Assembly: GCF_037975245.1 (NCBI RefSeq)
Contig: NC_092568.1
Location: 21,664,501 to 21,728,500 of the forward strand
Direction of reading: 5' to 3'
Source: Apostichopus japonicus
Lineage: Eukaryota > Echinodermata > Holothuroidea > Aspidochirotida > Stichopodidae
Length of the DNA stretch: 64,000 nucleotides
The notes below the pieces were generated by a model, which saw nothing but the letters and a program-made list of their open reading frames with translations, had not been told where the DNA came from and did no database searches. The position numbers and the translations under genes were made by a program. Shown here piece by piece: positions 1 through 12,738 of the stretch; the first letter of the stretch is position 1; each line of letters begins with the position of its first letter.

Positions 1-649
1 GCTAATGTCACGTATTGACTGCATATTGCTTAATGCATTCCCTTCCCTGTGATATCATTCATCATACCATCATATCATCATACTGGCGTAGTAAAGGTTG
101 ATTTTTCGAAACATTGATATTCGTAGAGAAATTTATAAATAAAAAAAAACAGGCTTTAGAAACATAAACAGATGAAACATCGAAACTACAATCTTTTAGC
201 AGTTTTAGAATATCAGTGTAGATTATGCTATTCAAAATAATTTTGTTAATTAATTTCAGTTAAATCATTTTATTAATTTATTTTTCCTTTCAACAGCAGA
301 TATACCTTAAGTGGCCAATTCTAATTTGTATACAGAAAACAAGTAGATATTTTTATATTGAGATTGCGTCAGACTTTTATTTAGTACTTACTTTTCCTGA
401 TTTTTTGTTTTGGTCAGGAATTAAAAGGATTATAAGCGTTCGTATATGAAGCGATTCCCAAGCATATTATAGCCGATAAATATTATAAAAAGGATTACTT
501 AACCAGGCTTGTCAGTTTCCTAAAACATTACTTTTGTTGTCTATTACATGAAAATCAAGCAACAGTTGAAATGTCACTGTCTGTATCAGATTTGTATCAA
601 ACAAGAAATGGGATTGGGAAGCATAAATGTGGAATATGCATAAGGTTAC
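1..649 (-). other. Part of receptor A intron 6
   Basis: Aligns closely with 15,098-15,746 in receptor B, where it separates exon 6 from the transmembrane exon. No exon seen. Confidence 0.7.
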
Positions 650-759
650 CAGATTGTGGGCATTTGCCACTAAAAACGTCGCATGGTTGGTTGTTCGCAC
701 ACTGGCATGTATTATTACAAGATTCTCCCCATTCAGAAGAGGAACAAATCATGGTGCAT
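650..759 (-). CDS. Receptor A exon 6 (last EGF-like module)
   Basis: 110-nt exon with an attgcag acceptor and gtaacct donor. It encodes the juxtamembrane EGF-like module [19 protein letters not shown] and ends in phase 1, as does receptor B exon 6, where the transmembrane exon follows. Confidence 0.85.
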
Positions 760-3700
760 CTGCAATTTAAGAGAATAAATCTATTGGATAGACTTGATCG
801 AAAAAATCGACTATGCGCGTGCGTGACAAATTGTTCACTAGAATATTTATCTTTGTGTACTCATTTACTGCAGTTACGGAATGACATATGTATCAAAACT
901 GTCCGAGACAAAATAAGCATGTCGACAATTATATAAACATGTCCAAATTTATATAAACATGTCAAAACTAATATGAGTATGTCCAAAAATAAAAGAAGCA
1001 TGTCCCAAAAAATATAAGAGTGTCGAAAGATTATATGAGCATGTCTGCTAAATTCAATTTTGTAGTGAAAATTTTGATGTTTAGGACATGTCGAAAGTAA
1101 TATGAGCATGTTCAAAATAATACAAGTGTGTCGAAAACAATTAGAAAAGTCTCGAGTGTAACTGCGCACTTCAAAGTTGTAAAATGAACAATTAGGCATT
1201 TGAAGTCACGCCATGTGGTCCAAATATCGAACTTTTATATTGGTATCTCGGTAAAAAATCAGTTATCAATACATTCTTTGGAGTTACTCTGTATTAACTG
1301 ACACCGTAGAGGTATCATTGTGACATTATAATATTGAACAATTTTTCTGTTCGTGTGAAGCAAATAGTTCAGAATATGTAAGACCACCACCTAATATCTT
1401 TCTTTTTAACATCCTTTCGTAACGTGAGTGGTTCCGCCCAACCTAGAGGTGTTGAAATATTCATATATTGATCATGGCGTAGGCAAATAAGGTTACGTAC
1501 AAAAGTAGGTACAACATGCACATGCGCTAACATTGTTTTAACAGGTAATAAAATATAACACATGGGTAAGTTGACTGTGAAAATGAACTACCATTCTGTG
1601 TAACTTTAATTTAACGAAGAATAGTGACACTTAATTACGTAGGAATTATCACGCACGTACGTAATACATATCACGTATACGTAATAAATATCACGTACGT
1701 ACGTAATAAATACCACGTACGTACGTAATAAATATCACGTACGTACGTGATATTACTACGTACGTACGTGATATTATGACGTACGGACGTAATAAATAAC
1801 GTTATCATCTAAAACACAGTACCGTAAAGTTTCTTAAACTTGGCAAAACAATTTTACTTTTAAACAGGAAGACAAACATTCACGTGCCCCAACCACCCTG
1901 ACCTCACCCCCCCCCCCCACCCTAAGAAGAAAAGAGAATGATATACATATTAACATCCAGTAACAGTTTCAAGAAAACTTACAGCCAATCAAAAAACACA
2001 CACAAAATTGTTACGGTAAGGAACTTACGTATCTCCCTTAAAACCAGATGGACAGGTCGAACAAACACCGGTGATGTGATTGCAAGATTCACATAGGCAT
2101 TCCTTTTGGCAATTTCTATCATAATTCCCGTTTTCACATTGACTTTGACATTGTTCTCCGGTGTAGCCGTCTTGGCAAAGACAACTTTCAGCTTCTCCAA
2201 GACAATGTCCATTGCCTGAACAGCATTTCTCTCCGCAGAACAAACCACGTGTGCCAACTTCACACATGTCTGAACAGTAGCGACCTCGATAACCGTCGTT
2301 ACATCTACAGTTGTCTGCTACTTTGTCACATGTTTGAGGACATCTCTCGCATTCGATGGGGTTAACGTCATTAGTGTCAAATTCACACGCGGGCCCAATG
2401 TACCTGCTTAGACAAAGGCAAGCTCCAGTAACAGGATCGTTAGAACCGCCATTTTGACAAGTGAATAAACTACGTTCGCTGCAGCCTGCACCGAATGTCC
2501 CTGGGTTGCATCTGCAAGGAAAAGGGGGCATAGTAAATTTGGACTCTTTAAATGGATATTTGTTACTGGTGAACAATCTTATAAATGCCTCGGTTAAGTG
2601 CTTCTCAGCTGCCTAGGTTGAAGCGAACGTATGGAAACCAGTAGGCCTAAGATATTTGCTATGCGATTAAGATATTTGTAATGAAACACATTCGACGAAA
2701 TGCTAAGCAAAAACTTTATTTCAATCGAGGTGTACAGTTTCCATTCCATTCCTTCTATAAAGTGAACAAGTCTAAGAATTACATCATTCGGATGCTTGCA
2801 ATTATGTGCATTATTCTTTTGGTTTTACTGCGTTGCTTGTTTCATTCTCTTTACAAAGCATTATATTCTGCAACGGCTTCTTTTTATTTCTTTTCCTATT
2901 TTTTCTTCTTTTTTTTTGGCTAAAATAAAACACTTTTGGTAATACATATATCACATTGCATTGTTTTCAGTGAGTAAAAATGTTTATTGCATGGTTACAT
3001 GAAGAGAACATGAAAGGGGAAAACCAAGATTAGAACCCCCCCCCCCCTCCCCATCTGCATGACCATTAAACATTTATGTAAGTTTACTCTGGTGATGAGG
3101 GGAATCTCTCTTACTTAAAGTTTTGAAGATGGTTGGGTTTCTATATAAGGTATAGAAAGTAAAAGTAGGGGCTCAGAGAAAACTTCGGTGTTTAATGCAA
3201 ACTATAGATCCGAAACAGAACAAATACATGTTTGGCTTATTTGAAGTTAGCAGTTTTTCTAAATGCTTCATACTGTGTATACAACAAACAGGTTGATGAA
3301 TCTTCATTATCAAGAAACACAACAACGTTGGTCTTAAATGTGAAGATTTATATTGTGATGCATATCGTGTAATCCAAACTATTAACCACTTTGCTTATAA
3401 ACTTGGCAGAACTTATAATTGTGTTTTTCCCTGTTTTCTATAACTGCATTGTTACATTTACCCTCTCCCTTCTCCCATTCCCGCATCCCGAACTGAGCGC
3501 CAAAAGAGGATTTCAGCGGAAACAAAGTTAATATAAAATATAAAAACAGAAAACCTGGAAATTAATAGTATCATGTTGCGAGAGAAATAGGATACAGTCG
3601 CACCGAGGTAAACATTTTACTTGTAGTTTCTTTTAGTTATGTACAACATCATGACTGTTATCTGCCTATATATGACATCCCCAAAATAGAACGTTCATTT

Positions 3701-5234
3701 TCAAATGTTATTGAGAACAGACAGTCCCATCAGTTTAGGCCTAGGCCTATACTATCTTATAAAGCATATACTTTGTTTGTAGTGTATAGAATGTAATTGC
3801 GACATGAACGTTATTTGCACGTATCGCATATGTGACATCATTGTGACATGTCGCACCTGCAGTGACATCTATGATATCTGTGCCACCTGTGACATATTTG
3901 GTCACATGATCAGTGACTCGTGACACGGCATAATTCAGAACCATACCTCTGGTCGCATTCACGACCGGTCCAACCTGGTGAGCAATCACACGATCCATCG
4001 GTGGCCTTACAAGTGGTCCGATCTGGACTGTTGAAGCACCGACATGGAAATTGACATTTTTCTCCATAAAATCCACTTTCGCAACCTTGGAAGACAAAAT
4101 AAAATTAATAGGTACCGAGCGTGAAGAACATATCGACCTTTGACCCACTCTGATTAAGGTTCACACAATCGAATACCGTGCACATGTTTTCAAATTCACC
4201 AAGACAGTATTTCACTGAAGTTCGGTACCATCAAGAGGTGCTTCTAAAGTTGCACTACGTTTGGACCATTTAAAGATGACAATTTTGTGTTTACGTATGA
4301 GTGGAATGTTATGAATGATTCTCTAAAGGAAAGTTTACAAATGACAAGATCAGTTTCTCTAAGGGGACCTTATATTGTTTAGGTTGATCCACTGGCCTTA
4401 ACAATGTCTTAACAATAACTTACTCATGAAGCCAGAAAACGATAATCTACAGGGCATTTAATCTGCCTGTAATAAAAAGCACCGATGAGTTTTTCTTTAA
4501 GTTTAAGTTTGCAATTAGTATCGAACGTTTTAATAATTTGAGATTGTCTAGATCTAGGAAAAACCGTGTTAACTTCTCTGACTTGTTACAAGCTTCTGCT
4601 TCACGTCAAGGTCTATTCCAGTAATGTTTAAACGATTTGTTATCCTTATACCTACATTATATGCTTGTCATCGGCTCCGGTTATTTGTTGTGTTTGTTTT
4701 TCTATCAGAACACTGCAAGGTGTAGGTGAACTATAATTGTAAATATGCGAATCCTTGTTTCTGTTACTTTAGAATCACTGTAAATATTATATGCAATCTG
4801 AATAAACGGAGGGGAAAAAGGAAAAAATAGCATAGATCCTACACAAAATTGACCTACTGATCCTTTTTGATTTGGTCATGATCAACTCAACATAAACTTC
4901 TATGCTTACATTGCTTAGGCTGGTTACATCCCACAAACGTTTACACGTTAAATATACCAACATGTCATATACTAAATCACTGTATAGTTTTTCCGACACA
5001 CATCCCTTCAAGAATAATAGACACGAGTAATGCTTTGTCGTGTTTTATGACGAAGAAACTTTGATTTGTTTGGATAAAACACTACAGTCAAGGTTGGTTG
5101 AACAGGTGAATATTATACTTGTATGGTATGAATATATGTCTACGGTCACCATAAGCAAAATGATAACAGTTAAATCTTATGAGTCACTGGGAGCTGAAAA
5201 TGGTGATACAAACTACCTATAAGATGTTTCTACC

Positions 5235-5297
<63 letters not shown>

Positions 5298-8200
5298 TAT
5301 ATGTTGATACTAGAAGAGACTAGTGGAACACTAGTAGTTGTTACTCGGAGTTTCACGCGTTATAGCGATCTTCAGACAACTGGTAGCTTCAAGTTATGCT
5401 CCAGTATCAACATATAGTATCAACATATATTACGCTCTGTCCAATGGACATAGAGCACTCTGCGCCAAGATAGACGCCAACCTACTCTATATATTAATAT
5501 ATATATATATGTATATATTGACAATAAAATTCATGACACGAGTAATATAATGGTTGTACTAGATGCCATACAACAGATAAAAGCATCACCTCATACGAAT
5601 TTTCTAGGAATAACAATTGATGAAAATTTAAATTGGACAGAACACGTTCATGATATCTGTAATAAAATGTCAACATCTATGATGGCATCATAAATAGACT
5701 AAAACCATTTTATCCCCGGAGTGCACTCGTAACATTGTATAACACACTTGTACTCCCTCATTTGAACTTTAGTCTCCTTCTGTGGGGATGTACTCACAGA
5801 ACAACACTTGAAAGTTTATATAGACTACAAAAACGTGTCATTCGTAATATTTGTAATACACATTTTAGGTGATATACTGCACCTCTATTTAAAGAGCTTA
5901 AAATTCTTACTCTCTTTGACCTATATCAATATCAACTTGGGATTTTTTTTATATAAATTTCACAAAGGTACACTCCCAGTAGCTTTCAATAATTTATATT
6001 GTAGTAACTCAGAGTATCATACCTTTAACACTACTTATAAACACTCTTTAAGTCAAATATATTCTAGAACTATCTGCAGTCAAACCCAAGTACGAAGTAC
6101 TAGTGTACGTTGCTGGAACTCACTTGATCAAGATATACAAAACTCAAATACTGTTAACTCATTTAAAATAAAACTCAAGCCTTATCTTTTAAATAATAGT
6201 ACAAACCACCCACGATGACTTGTTACATTTTCTCTTTGTATGGATTTGCTTTTCCCTGTCTTCGATTCCTCTTTATATTTTTTCTCTGTTTTTCCTTATC
6301 TCTTTACTCTCTCTGTACTTATGTGATTTTTGAAAATTTCTTTTTGTTTGTAAAGGGTCCAGACTCGAAAAGTTTCTACTTACTTCTGGTTCCTCCACTT
6401 CCATTATAGAATATTTTGTACTTTGTTTATTGTTATTTCATCATAATGTGAGTAAATTAATCACTGACTCTGTTACTGTTTATATATATGGAAAGTGGAA
6501 AATAAACTTGAAACTTGAATATATGCGTAACCATAAACATATATAACATCGTGCGGTAATTGCTGCCCATTACTCTGTTTTGGTTATAAGGCCACTGGGG
6601 ATACAAGTTCTAGATAGACAAGGTACATAAAAGGCCTATAAATATTCATGTGTGCCTCCAAGTACCTGATAATTGCTTTTTGTACTTACTTTTATTACAA
6701 TGCTTCCCATCGTCAGGCATAGTCCATCCTGGACAACAGGTAAATTCCTCAAGTACGAAGTAAACTGATTCAATGTCGACTTCTCCAGATCTAGTAGAGA
6801 AACAAAGAGAAACACATGATAGCAGCATTTTTCATTTGATCAGTAATTTATTTAAATAAGAAGTTGATGTTGATATTTTGAAAAATTTTCTAATAAAAGT
6901 AAACGTCAGCTTGAAATATAATACTAGGTTTTGAAAATAAATATAAATTATGTAATGATAGAACACACCGAATGCTTCTTTTACCTTATCCGATCACATG
7001 AGATTTCAGGAAAATATGACTGGCAGTCCCAGTCCTCGGTCCAGTTAGAGGGGTACACATCGAGTACTTTCACCGATCTATGATAAAAAAGAAAGATAAA
7101 AAACGAGGTTTGGTTCTGTCTGACTACGGACTACCTGTGAGTACTTATGGTTTCGAATACCGAGTACCACTGTCAGAGTAATCTGGGATACGGGTACAAC
7201 GGGTACGTGGACATTTCGAGGATGCTTTGGTTTTACAAGAGGCCGTATTGATAAGTAAAAGGTCAACAATATGCCCCCACACCCCCTGCCCCTCCCCACT
7301 CAAAGATAATCGTAGAGAGACTGCTGAATACACGAAAGGATAAAAGTTGACAAAATCAATTTTATGCAAATTTCAATCTCTCCAAGTTATTCCCAAACTT
7401 GACCTGAACAACGACTTGTCTCAAAGACTATATACAGGCATGCTTTGATAGTGACTACGAAATGCTGTAGTTTTTCTTCTTATTTTGAACATATATAATA
7501 ACGATTAATTGATAATTCCATGTATATGTTTAAAGCTAATGCTGTAGTAAACCTTTCTCAATTACAAGGCATAATTTAGGGTTATATTATTTGTTTAACA
7601 TTTTGCGTTCGTAATTTTGTTTTGATCTGGTAGTGAGTTGATTTCGCGGTGTTTTTTTTTTTTTTAATTAAGGTCAAATTTGACTTTTGATTTGATTTGA
7701 ATAGCAATAAATTAGCAGATAATACACGTGTCGTCTATAAGTTTTCCGTTCCCTCAACTTCCCTGTTTTAAAAATAATTTAATTGCCGATACACAGTAAC
7801 TCCTCAGCCTACATCCTCCCGCCTTATTGCCACCTCCAAATTCAAATTACTCGTAGATAATGGTACGTGTGTTCATTTAGATCAATGGTTTCCAACCTAA
7901 TTGGAACTGCTATACCCTAACCTCCCTCCTTTTGGCCCATTATTACCCTCTATGTAACATCATGGAGCTATAAACAGACTCCATGGTAACATTAAGCATG
8001 TACGGTTGATAGACGTGTCAATTTACTAATTCCGTTGCGTAGTAGTTATTATATGTTAGGTAGTCGCTCACTCTGGTACATATCACAAAATGATACAGTT
8101 TATTTATCTCTCAGTTGCAGTGACACCCTCCCCCCTTCCCGCTCCCTCCCCTCCAATATTAGGCGAAACATCAAACTCCCCCCCCCCTCCCGGGGTAATA

Positions 8201-8665
8201 AATATGCTCTTACTTATGAACAAATGCTCCATATATACTCTGTTCTGTAGTTATAGTTATGTGTAGTTATATTGTTTTTAAGAAAGTCACCCATGATAGA
8301 ACTTTTAGGTTGGCCTTTACAAGCCAAGCGTCATTTGATAATTCCGATACACCGTGTATAGAACAAAATCGACAAGAATGATAGGAGGCCTATAGTCCAG
8401 TCGTTCTTTGAGAATATGTTTTTCAAATGAGGTTAGCTAAAAGGACGTGAGGAGGAGCACATAATTTGCATATTATATGGTTCCGTGTGATGTAAGTAAC
8501 TACTGACGGGGGCAATAAGGAAGTTAAAAAAAAATAGGCTTACCTCAACTTGGAGCAAACGTTCTCTTCTCCTTTCTGTAGACCACTTGACGGATTAATA
8601 TTTAAGAAACACAAAATTAGCAAAGAGGGGATACGGTTGGAACCAATTAGAAGCAGCAGAGACAT
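650..8665 (-). CDS. Receptor A: EMI/EGF-repeat cell-surface receptor (5' part of gene, six exons)
   Basis: Probable single-pass receptor of the Draper/CED-1/MEGF10/PEAR1 type, a family that binds apoptotic cells or microbes and drives engulfment. Six exons join with matching phases (122, 93, 101, 139, 483 and 110 nt) and stay open: signal peptide (about residues 1-28), EMI domain (about 34-105) and roughly six cysteine-rich EGF/laminin-type modules to residue 349. The last exon ends in phase 1. In paralogue B the next exon is the transmembrane exon, and by alignment window base 1 corresponds to about 15,098, so A's transmembrane exon should lie about 100-200 bp beyond the left edge. The gene sits just downstream of receptor B in the same orientation and is its tandem duplicate. 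The ligand is unknown. The architecture is seen directly; the engulfment role is family inference. Confidence 0.85.
917..1140. repeat. Degenerate CATGTC array (about 22-bp spacing), A copy
   Basis: Words such as AATATAAGCATGTCGAAA recur about every 22-23 bp. Lies in the intron before receptor A exon 6. A homologous array is at 16,007-16,370. Confidence 0.75.
1650..1795. repeat. Palindromic ACGTACGT array, A copy
   Basis: Repeats of CACGTACGTACGTAATAAAT with units inverted towards the right end (TACGTACGTGATATT). Rich in CpG in an otherwise AT-rich intron. Confidence 0.8.
2029..2511 (-). CDS. Receptor A exon 5 (four EGF-like modules)
   Basis: 483-nt exon of 160 full codons, flanked by a cttgcag acceptor and gtaagtt donor. 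It contains four cysteine-rich EGF/laminin-like modules, with [10 protein letters not shown] at the start, CCSGNGHC near the middle and CPSGFKGDT at the end. The segment around TCDKVADNC is unusually diverged from receptor B. Confidence 0.9.
3947..4085 (-). CDS. Receptor A exon 4 (EGF-like module 1)
   Basis: 139-nt exon, joined by an AG acceptor in phase to exon 3. It encodes one full EGF-like module ([13 protein letters not shown] through [12 protein letters not shown]). The 2.6-kb intron before it contains a LINE fragment and a TA microsatellite. Confidence 0.88.
5237..5296. repeat. (TA)n microsatellite
   Basis: Nearly pure TA run. It marks the point where receptor A and B introns stop aligning and a LINE begins. 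Confidence 0.95.
5538..6240 (+). mobile_element. LINE reverse-transcriptase C-terminal fragment
   Basis: Broken frames read LGITIDENLNWTEHVHDICN, TLYNTLVLPHLNFSLLLWG, LESLYRLQKRVIRNI and VRCWNSLDQDIQNS. This is typical of the end of a non-LTR retrotransposon polymerase (Jockey/RTE/CR1-like). At least three frameshifts or stops are present. A CTTGAA-repeat tail follows near 6,515. It lies in intron 3 of receptor A. Confidence 0.75.
6690..6790 (-). CDS. Receptor A exon 3 (EMI domain end, CCPGW)
   Basis: 101-nt exon carrying EEFTCCPGW, the classic EMI C-terminal signature, then CNK and a gtaagtac donor in phase 1. The 33 full codons match receptor B almost perfectly. Confidence 0.88.
6985..7077 (-). 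CDS. Receptor A exon 2 (EMI domain middle)
   Basis: 93-nt exon between a TAG acceptor and gtaaaag donor, phase 2 in and 2 out. It encodes the EMI segment with [13 protein letters not shown] and ISCDRIR. Exons of exactly 93 nt hold this place in receptors B and C. Confidence 0.88.
7645..8270. other. Insertion of about 630 bp in receptor A intron 1
   Basis: Alignment of A with B breaks at TGAGTTGATTT and resumes at TTTTTAAGAAAGTCACCCAT; B lacks the sequence between. It contains poly-C runs and no recognisable frame, terminal repeat or target duplication, so it may equally be a deletion in B. Confidence 0.65.
8544..8665 (-). CDS. Receptor A exon 1 (signal peptide, start of EMI domain)
   Basis: Starts at the ATG that opens a signal peptide beginning [20 protein letters not shown] and ends at a gtaagcc donor after ENVCSKL plus two bases of an Arg codon. 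The ENVC motif is the usual start of an EMI domain. The same exon, same length and phase, occurs in receptor B. Confidence 0.85.
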
Positions 8666-8749
8666 CACGTCCACTTAATACGAGGGTATAAGCGTGTATA
8701 TACAGAGCCTCACTTCCGGTGGGTAGTTTGGTAGTTGATAAATGACTGT

Positions 8750-9045
8750 TATTATATCGTGATATGGGCCATATGCACATAAAGCCGCAAGCAAAACTGC
8801 AGTGCTTTAAGAATTTCAAAGTTGTCTATTTTTTCACAGCGAGTCAAGTCTATATATAATGGTTTCCGATTAATATATAGGCAAAATGGCATAGATGTTA
8901 CAATGAATTCTTAAATAAACGGAGTTGGGTTCTCTGAAAACTAACACAATGATCCTTACAGAAGTAAAGTAGTGTGAAGTGTGACGGGTGTATATTCATT
9001 GAAATAGAGCTATACCATGACTATAGCAATTGTATGTCACATATA
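8750..9045 (-). promoter_or_regulatory. Conserved upstream block of receptor A (candidate promoter/5' UTR)
   Basis: The roughly 300 bp upstream of exon 1 are repeated with good identity at 28,937-29,262, upstream of the relic exon. Shared words include GGCAAAATGGCATAGATGTT and GAAATAGAGCTATACCATGA. Retention in two copies fits promoter or 5' UTR sequence, but recent duplication alone could explain it. No TATA box is claimed. Confidence 0.35.
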
Positions 9046-12000
9046 TCATGAAAGGTTTAACAGGCACCTAACGAACAATTTCTATAATATAGGATACGTG
9101 TCATATCGGATTCTAGTATATACGGATCACTGATTTGAGACTAAAACAGGCTGTGTGATACAAGGGCAGACGAAAATACGGTTTCTTTTTTGTGTAAGCT
9201 ACGTAGAAACAAACTTCAAGTTTGAAAAGCAATAAATTTTGTGATTACAAAATCATTTTGCATGCCAGGAACTGTATCATTGCAGACGAAGCCAACATGA
9301 ACCTCTGACAACTTCAATTTGCCCATTCAGGCAAAGTTCTTCAAAGTCACACAGTAAGAAAAGAAAAAAATTACTTACCATCTCAGCTCTGAAACATGTT
9401 CAAATATAATCATTACTGTACATGCTTACGGGAGCAGCCCAATATTTGCTGACAAGCAGGAAACCAAGGCTTATACTTTTTACATGTACAGAATTCACAC
9501 CATTTTTATAATGACAAATCTTTTTACACAACTTATCATGTGTTTATTTATTCTTAATGTTCTATAGTTTAAATGTGTGTAAACTTTGTAGCAATATTCA
9601 CATTGTGCAATAGCCTAGGCGCGGTTTACTACCCGTCTAATGTAGAATCTATCGGAACTTTGCCTTGCCTGGGTTGCTTAGACAAACTGTTACTAGTTGT
9701 GTTACTTAGGCCTGACATTTCAATCCTAGCAGGATCTGCTTCAGGGCTAAAAAATTATAGGATATTGGATTCTGCTAGGATCGAAAAGTCTTGCCCACTT
9801 ACTTTTACACAGGCTCTTTAGTGGATAAGCAGTTTGTTACCTGTAAAACCTAACCTTCTACTAGTCCTAGGCTAAGGTATGGCTAGCCTCAGTTCGGTTC
9901 TAACTTCAGAAGCCTTTGCCTGGCAGGTTTTCCATAAAAATAACTGTTGATGATCAAATAACTACTTCGTCGCCTGCAGTTAATCACTATATAACGACAA
10001 TATTCGTGTGTTTTGAATAAAAAAATGAAAAAAAAATATAATATACGCAATTAGCTTGTAACAGTGTCAATGTCACTTTCTAAATTGGTTGCCCAATATG
10101 AGGCTGAGGCTAGCCTAGGCATACTACAGCGACGTACTGTGGTCTGACGTTAAACTACTGTAGCCTAGGGCTGGGTTCAATAAGATTTGCAAGAAAAGTA
10201 AGCGCTAAACCAAATGAGCGAAAGAAAGTAACTAAATGTTTCAAATTATTTGATAAACCAGATAACTTTCCTGTTTATAACTACGTCTGAATGGCGAAAG
10301 CATACATGGTAAAACGTTATTTCAACTCTGGATCTGCCTTGGGATGTTCGTAGTGGATCGAGTACATGTACTTGTTTGAACAGAGAAAGAGAAACTATTT
10401 TCAGAGGCTCAACATATATATGCCCTATGTGGAGTGTTTACTGTGGTACCGTTCCTCATCTAATTCATTTGTAAAGGGGAGAACTAGGAAATTGAGGGTT
10501 AAGGGGTGACGGATTCGCATTCAGTGTCATGACTAGGGGTGCAGTAAGCTTCCGAAAACCGGCTCCTACCGCCCTGGTCATGACTAGTTTGTTCATGAGC
10601 CCACGTTTTTGCTCAGAGCTAACATAAACTTGAAAAAGAAAGCAATAGCAGTTCGCCAGACTTTGGTTGACAGTCTTTACGACAATGGTCGCGAATAGTC
10701 CAGGCAAATGATCCGCATTGATTGCATATAATTAACATCAGTGGCGACTCAAGTTATGACTGCATGTACAAATGTAATTGTGACATGCCAAAAGTCACTG
10801 GTGCCAGCCCAGATCATAGCCTATAAGGCATGTGTAGATATGTACCACAATCATTTTATGAGTCTCTATCAAACCATCAATCAAAGTTATGTCACTTTCT
10901 GTCGGTAGCCCGCCGCAGACCAAAGAGGATTAACCCTAAGTCATGAGGAAAGTATAATCCTTTTATTGCTTCAAAGAATGTTTCTGCATGCATTAGGCTA
11001 TTAATTTATTATTTATATATATTATATATATGATATATATGATACATATATTAATATATTTATATAAATATGTATTTAGCTTTATAGTTTCAGCAATAAC
11101 ATAATAGAATTGAGAAGAAATTGTTCCTATTTTAATGTTTTTAATTATTCTCCTCGTGTGAAACTTTCAACCATACGTTGTCTTGTTCTTTGCCATAATG
11201 CAGGCGTTCCCAAATTAATAAATGACGTGTTGAACCAAAACATTTTTGCTATTTTGACTTATATCATATGATTCATCATAACCATTCAAGGGTATATGTG
11301 AACAGATTTGTCATCACGTTTATTGTCACATCACTAAAAAAATAATTCACGATGAATAACTAGTTATGACTTATGAGCTGATGGTTGAATGGTAAGAAAT
11401 AATTCATTAGTAGCTAATGACTTGGACATTGTACACAGTCTTTAATAAAGAAGTAAAACAATACAGAGGAACCTTTCTTGATCGGTTGTAAACTTCCAAG
11501 TTAAATAATGCAATGCGTACCTCACGTGATACCAGAAAATACCAGTAAATATTTCGGACGTGAATGATTACATAAATATTTAAATGGTGTTTCCATGACA
11601 AATCGATCAAAGTATTAATGGTTTATGTACGTCTTATAATGAGATGTCTTGTGAGACGCTGGAGACGAAACAGTCAAAAGTTATTAAACCAATCTCATGC
11701 ATGCAACTGAAGACAAGTACATGTGTGTTGGAAGGGGTAATAAATATACGTATATGCTTCCAGTTGTGTACGTATATATAGAAGAGGCCATGTCATTAAT
11801 AATATTGGCACTGGTAACGGTGTTTTTATAAAGCTCAACAACGTGTAAAATGAAGACCAATCCCAAAGTAGTTACTAGAAAGCCATTACCATAACATGTT
11901 AATTGTAACTTAATTTGTTTCCTGCAGTGTAGGTGGCTTTCATATACCTCTCTACTTTTATACACCAGGTTTCGTTCTCTTACTTATGGTGGTATTTGAT

Positions 12001-12738
12001 GTCTCATTTACTTATGTTCTTAGTTGGAATAACAGGTATTAAGTTCTTAACCATGTTTGTATAATATTTTTGGAAGTCCCCTATTCTTGCAGCAGACAAT
12101 TTGATGAACACTACAGTTTCTTGTTTTGAACCGTCTCTTGTTCTCTGAAAACGCCATGCGAGAAAAAGCATTACATCACTATTGTAATCACTTATATCAT
12201 CCAGCTCAATTAACATAAAAAACATTACCACTAAATTAACTTAATCTTCATTGTTAATGAAAAGTCACATCAACTCACCGATCAAAGAAGAAGAAAACGC
12301 CCCGTTTTGATAAACAATAATATTTACAAAAAGCTCCCAAAATTGAACATATTTCCTAACGTCTCCTAGTACCTTCTGTTTTGAATGTTTTTTTTTTGTT
12401 AATAGTAAAAAATATATATTCTTCATAAAATTCAGTTTAATATTTTACTTTATCATATATATGTTACCGTTCTGATATGAATACCGCTTCACGAATTCAT
12501 GAATAAAGAAATCCTTAATAAGTCGTCATTTTTTCCGAAACTAAAGACACATTGCATTTGCAGAAATCTAAATATGGGAAAGAACTGAGCAGTTTGGTAT
12601 TCTCTGTCTTTATCATATTGTTTTCATTGACGCTGCTGGTTAAGTTGGTCCTTCTTTTTTCTTCTCATTCCAGCTGCAGGTAATAATCAGCATCATAACC
12701 ATACAACTGATGTTTGTTCTCTTTTGTTTGCTTCCAAG
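9046..12738. other. Intergenic DNA between receptors B and A
   Basis: Downstream of receptor B and upstream of receptor A. Open frames are short, without family resemblance. It must contain the 3' UTR of receptor B and the regulatory DNA of receptor A, but no signal is clear enough to place. Confidence 0.6.

Noticed and set aside
1650-1795. CRISPR-like array
   Set aside because: Repeats are palindromic simple sequence without unique spacers, in a eukaryotic intron.
3747-4148. 133-codon minus-strand frame (and its copy at 18,998-19,345)
   Set aside because: Wrong-frame shadow of EGF exon 4; the cysteine-rich reading has the splice sites and family match.
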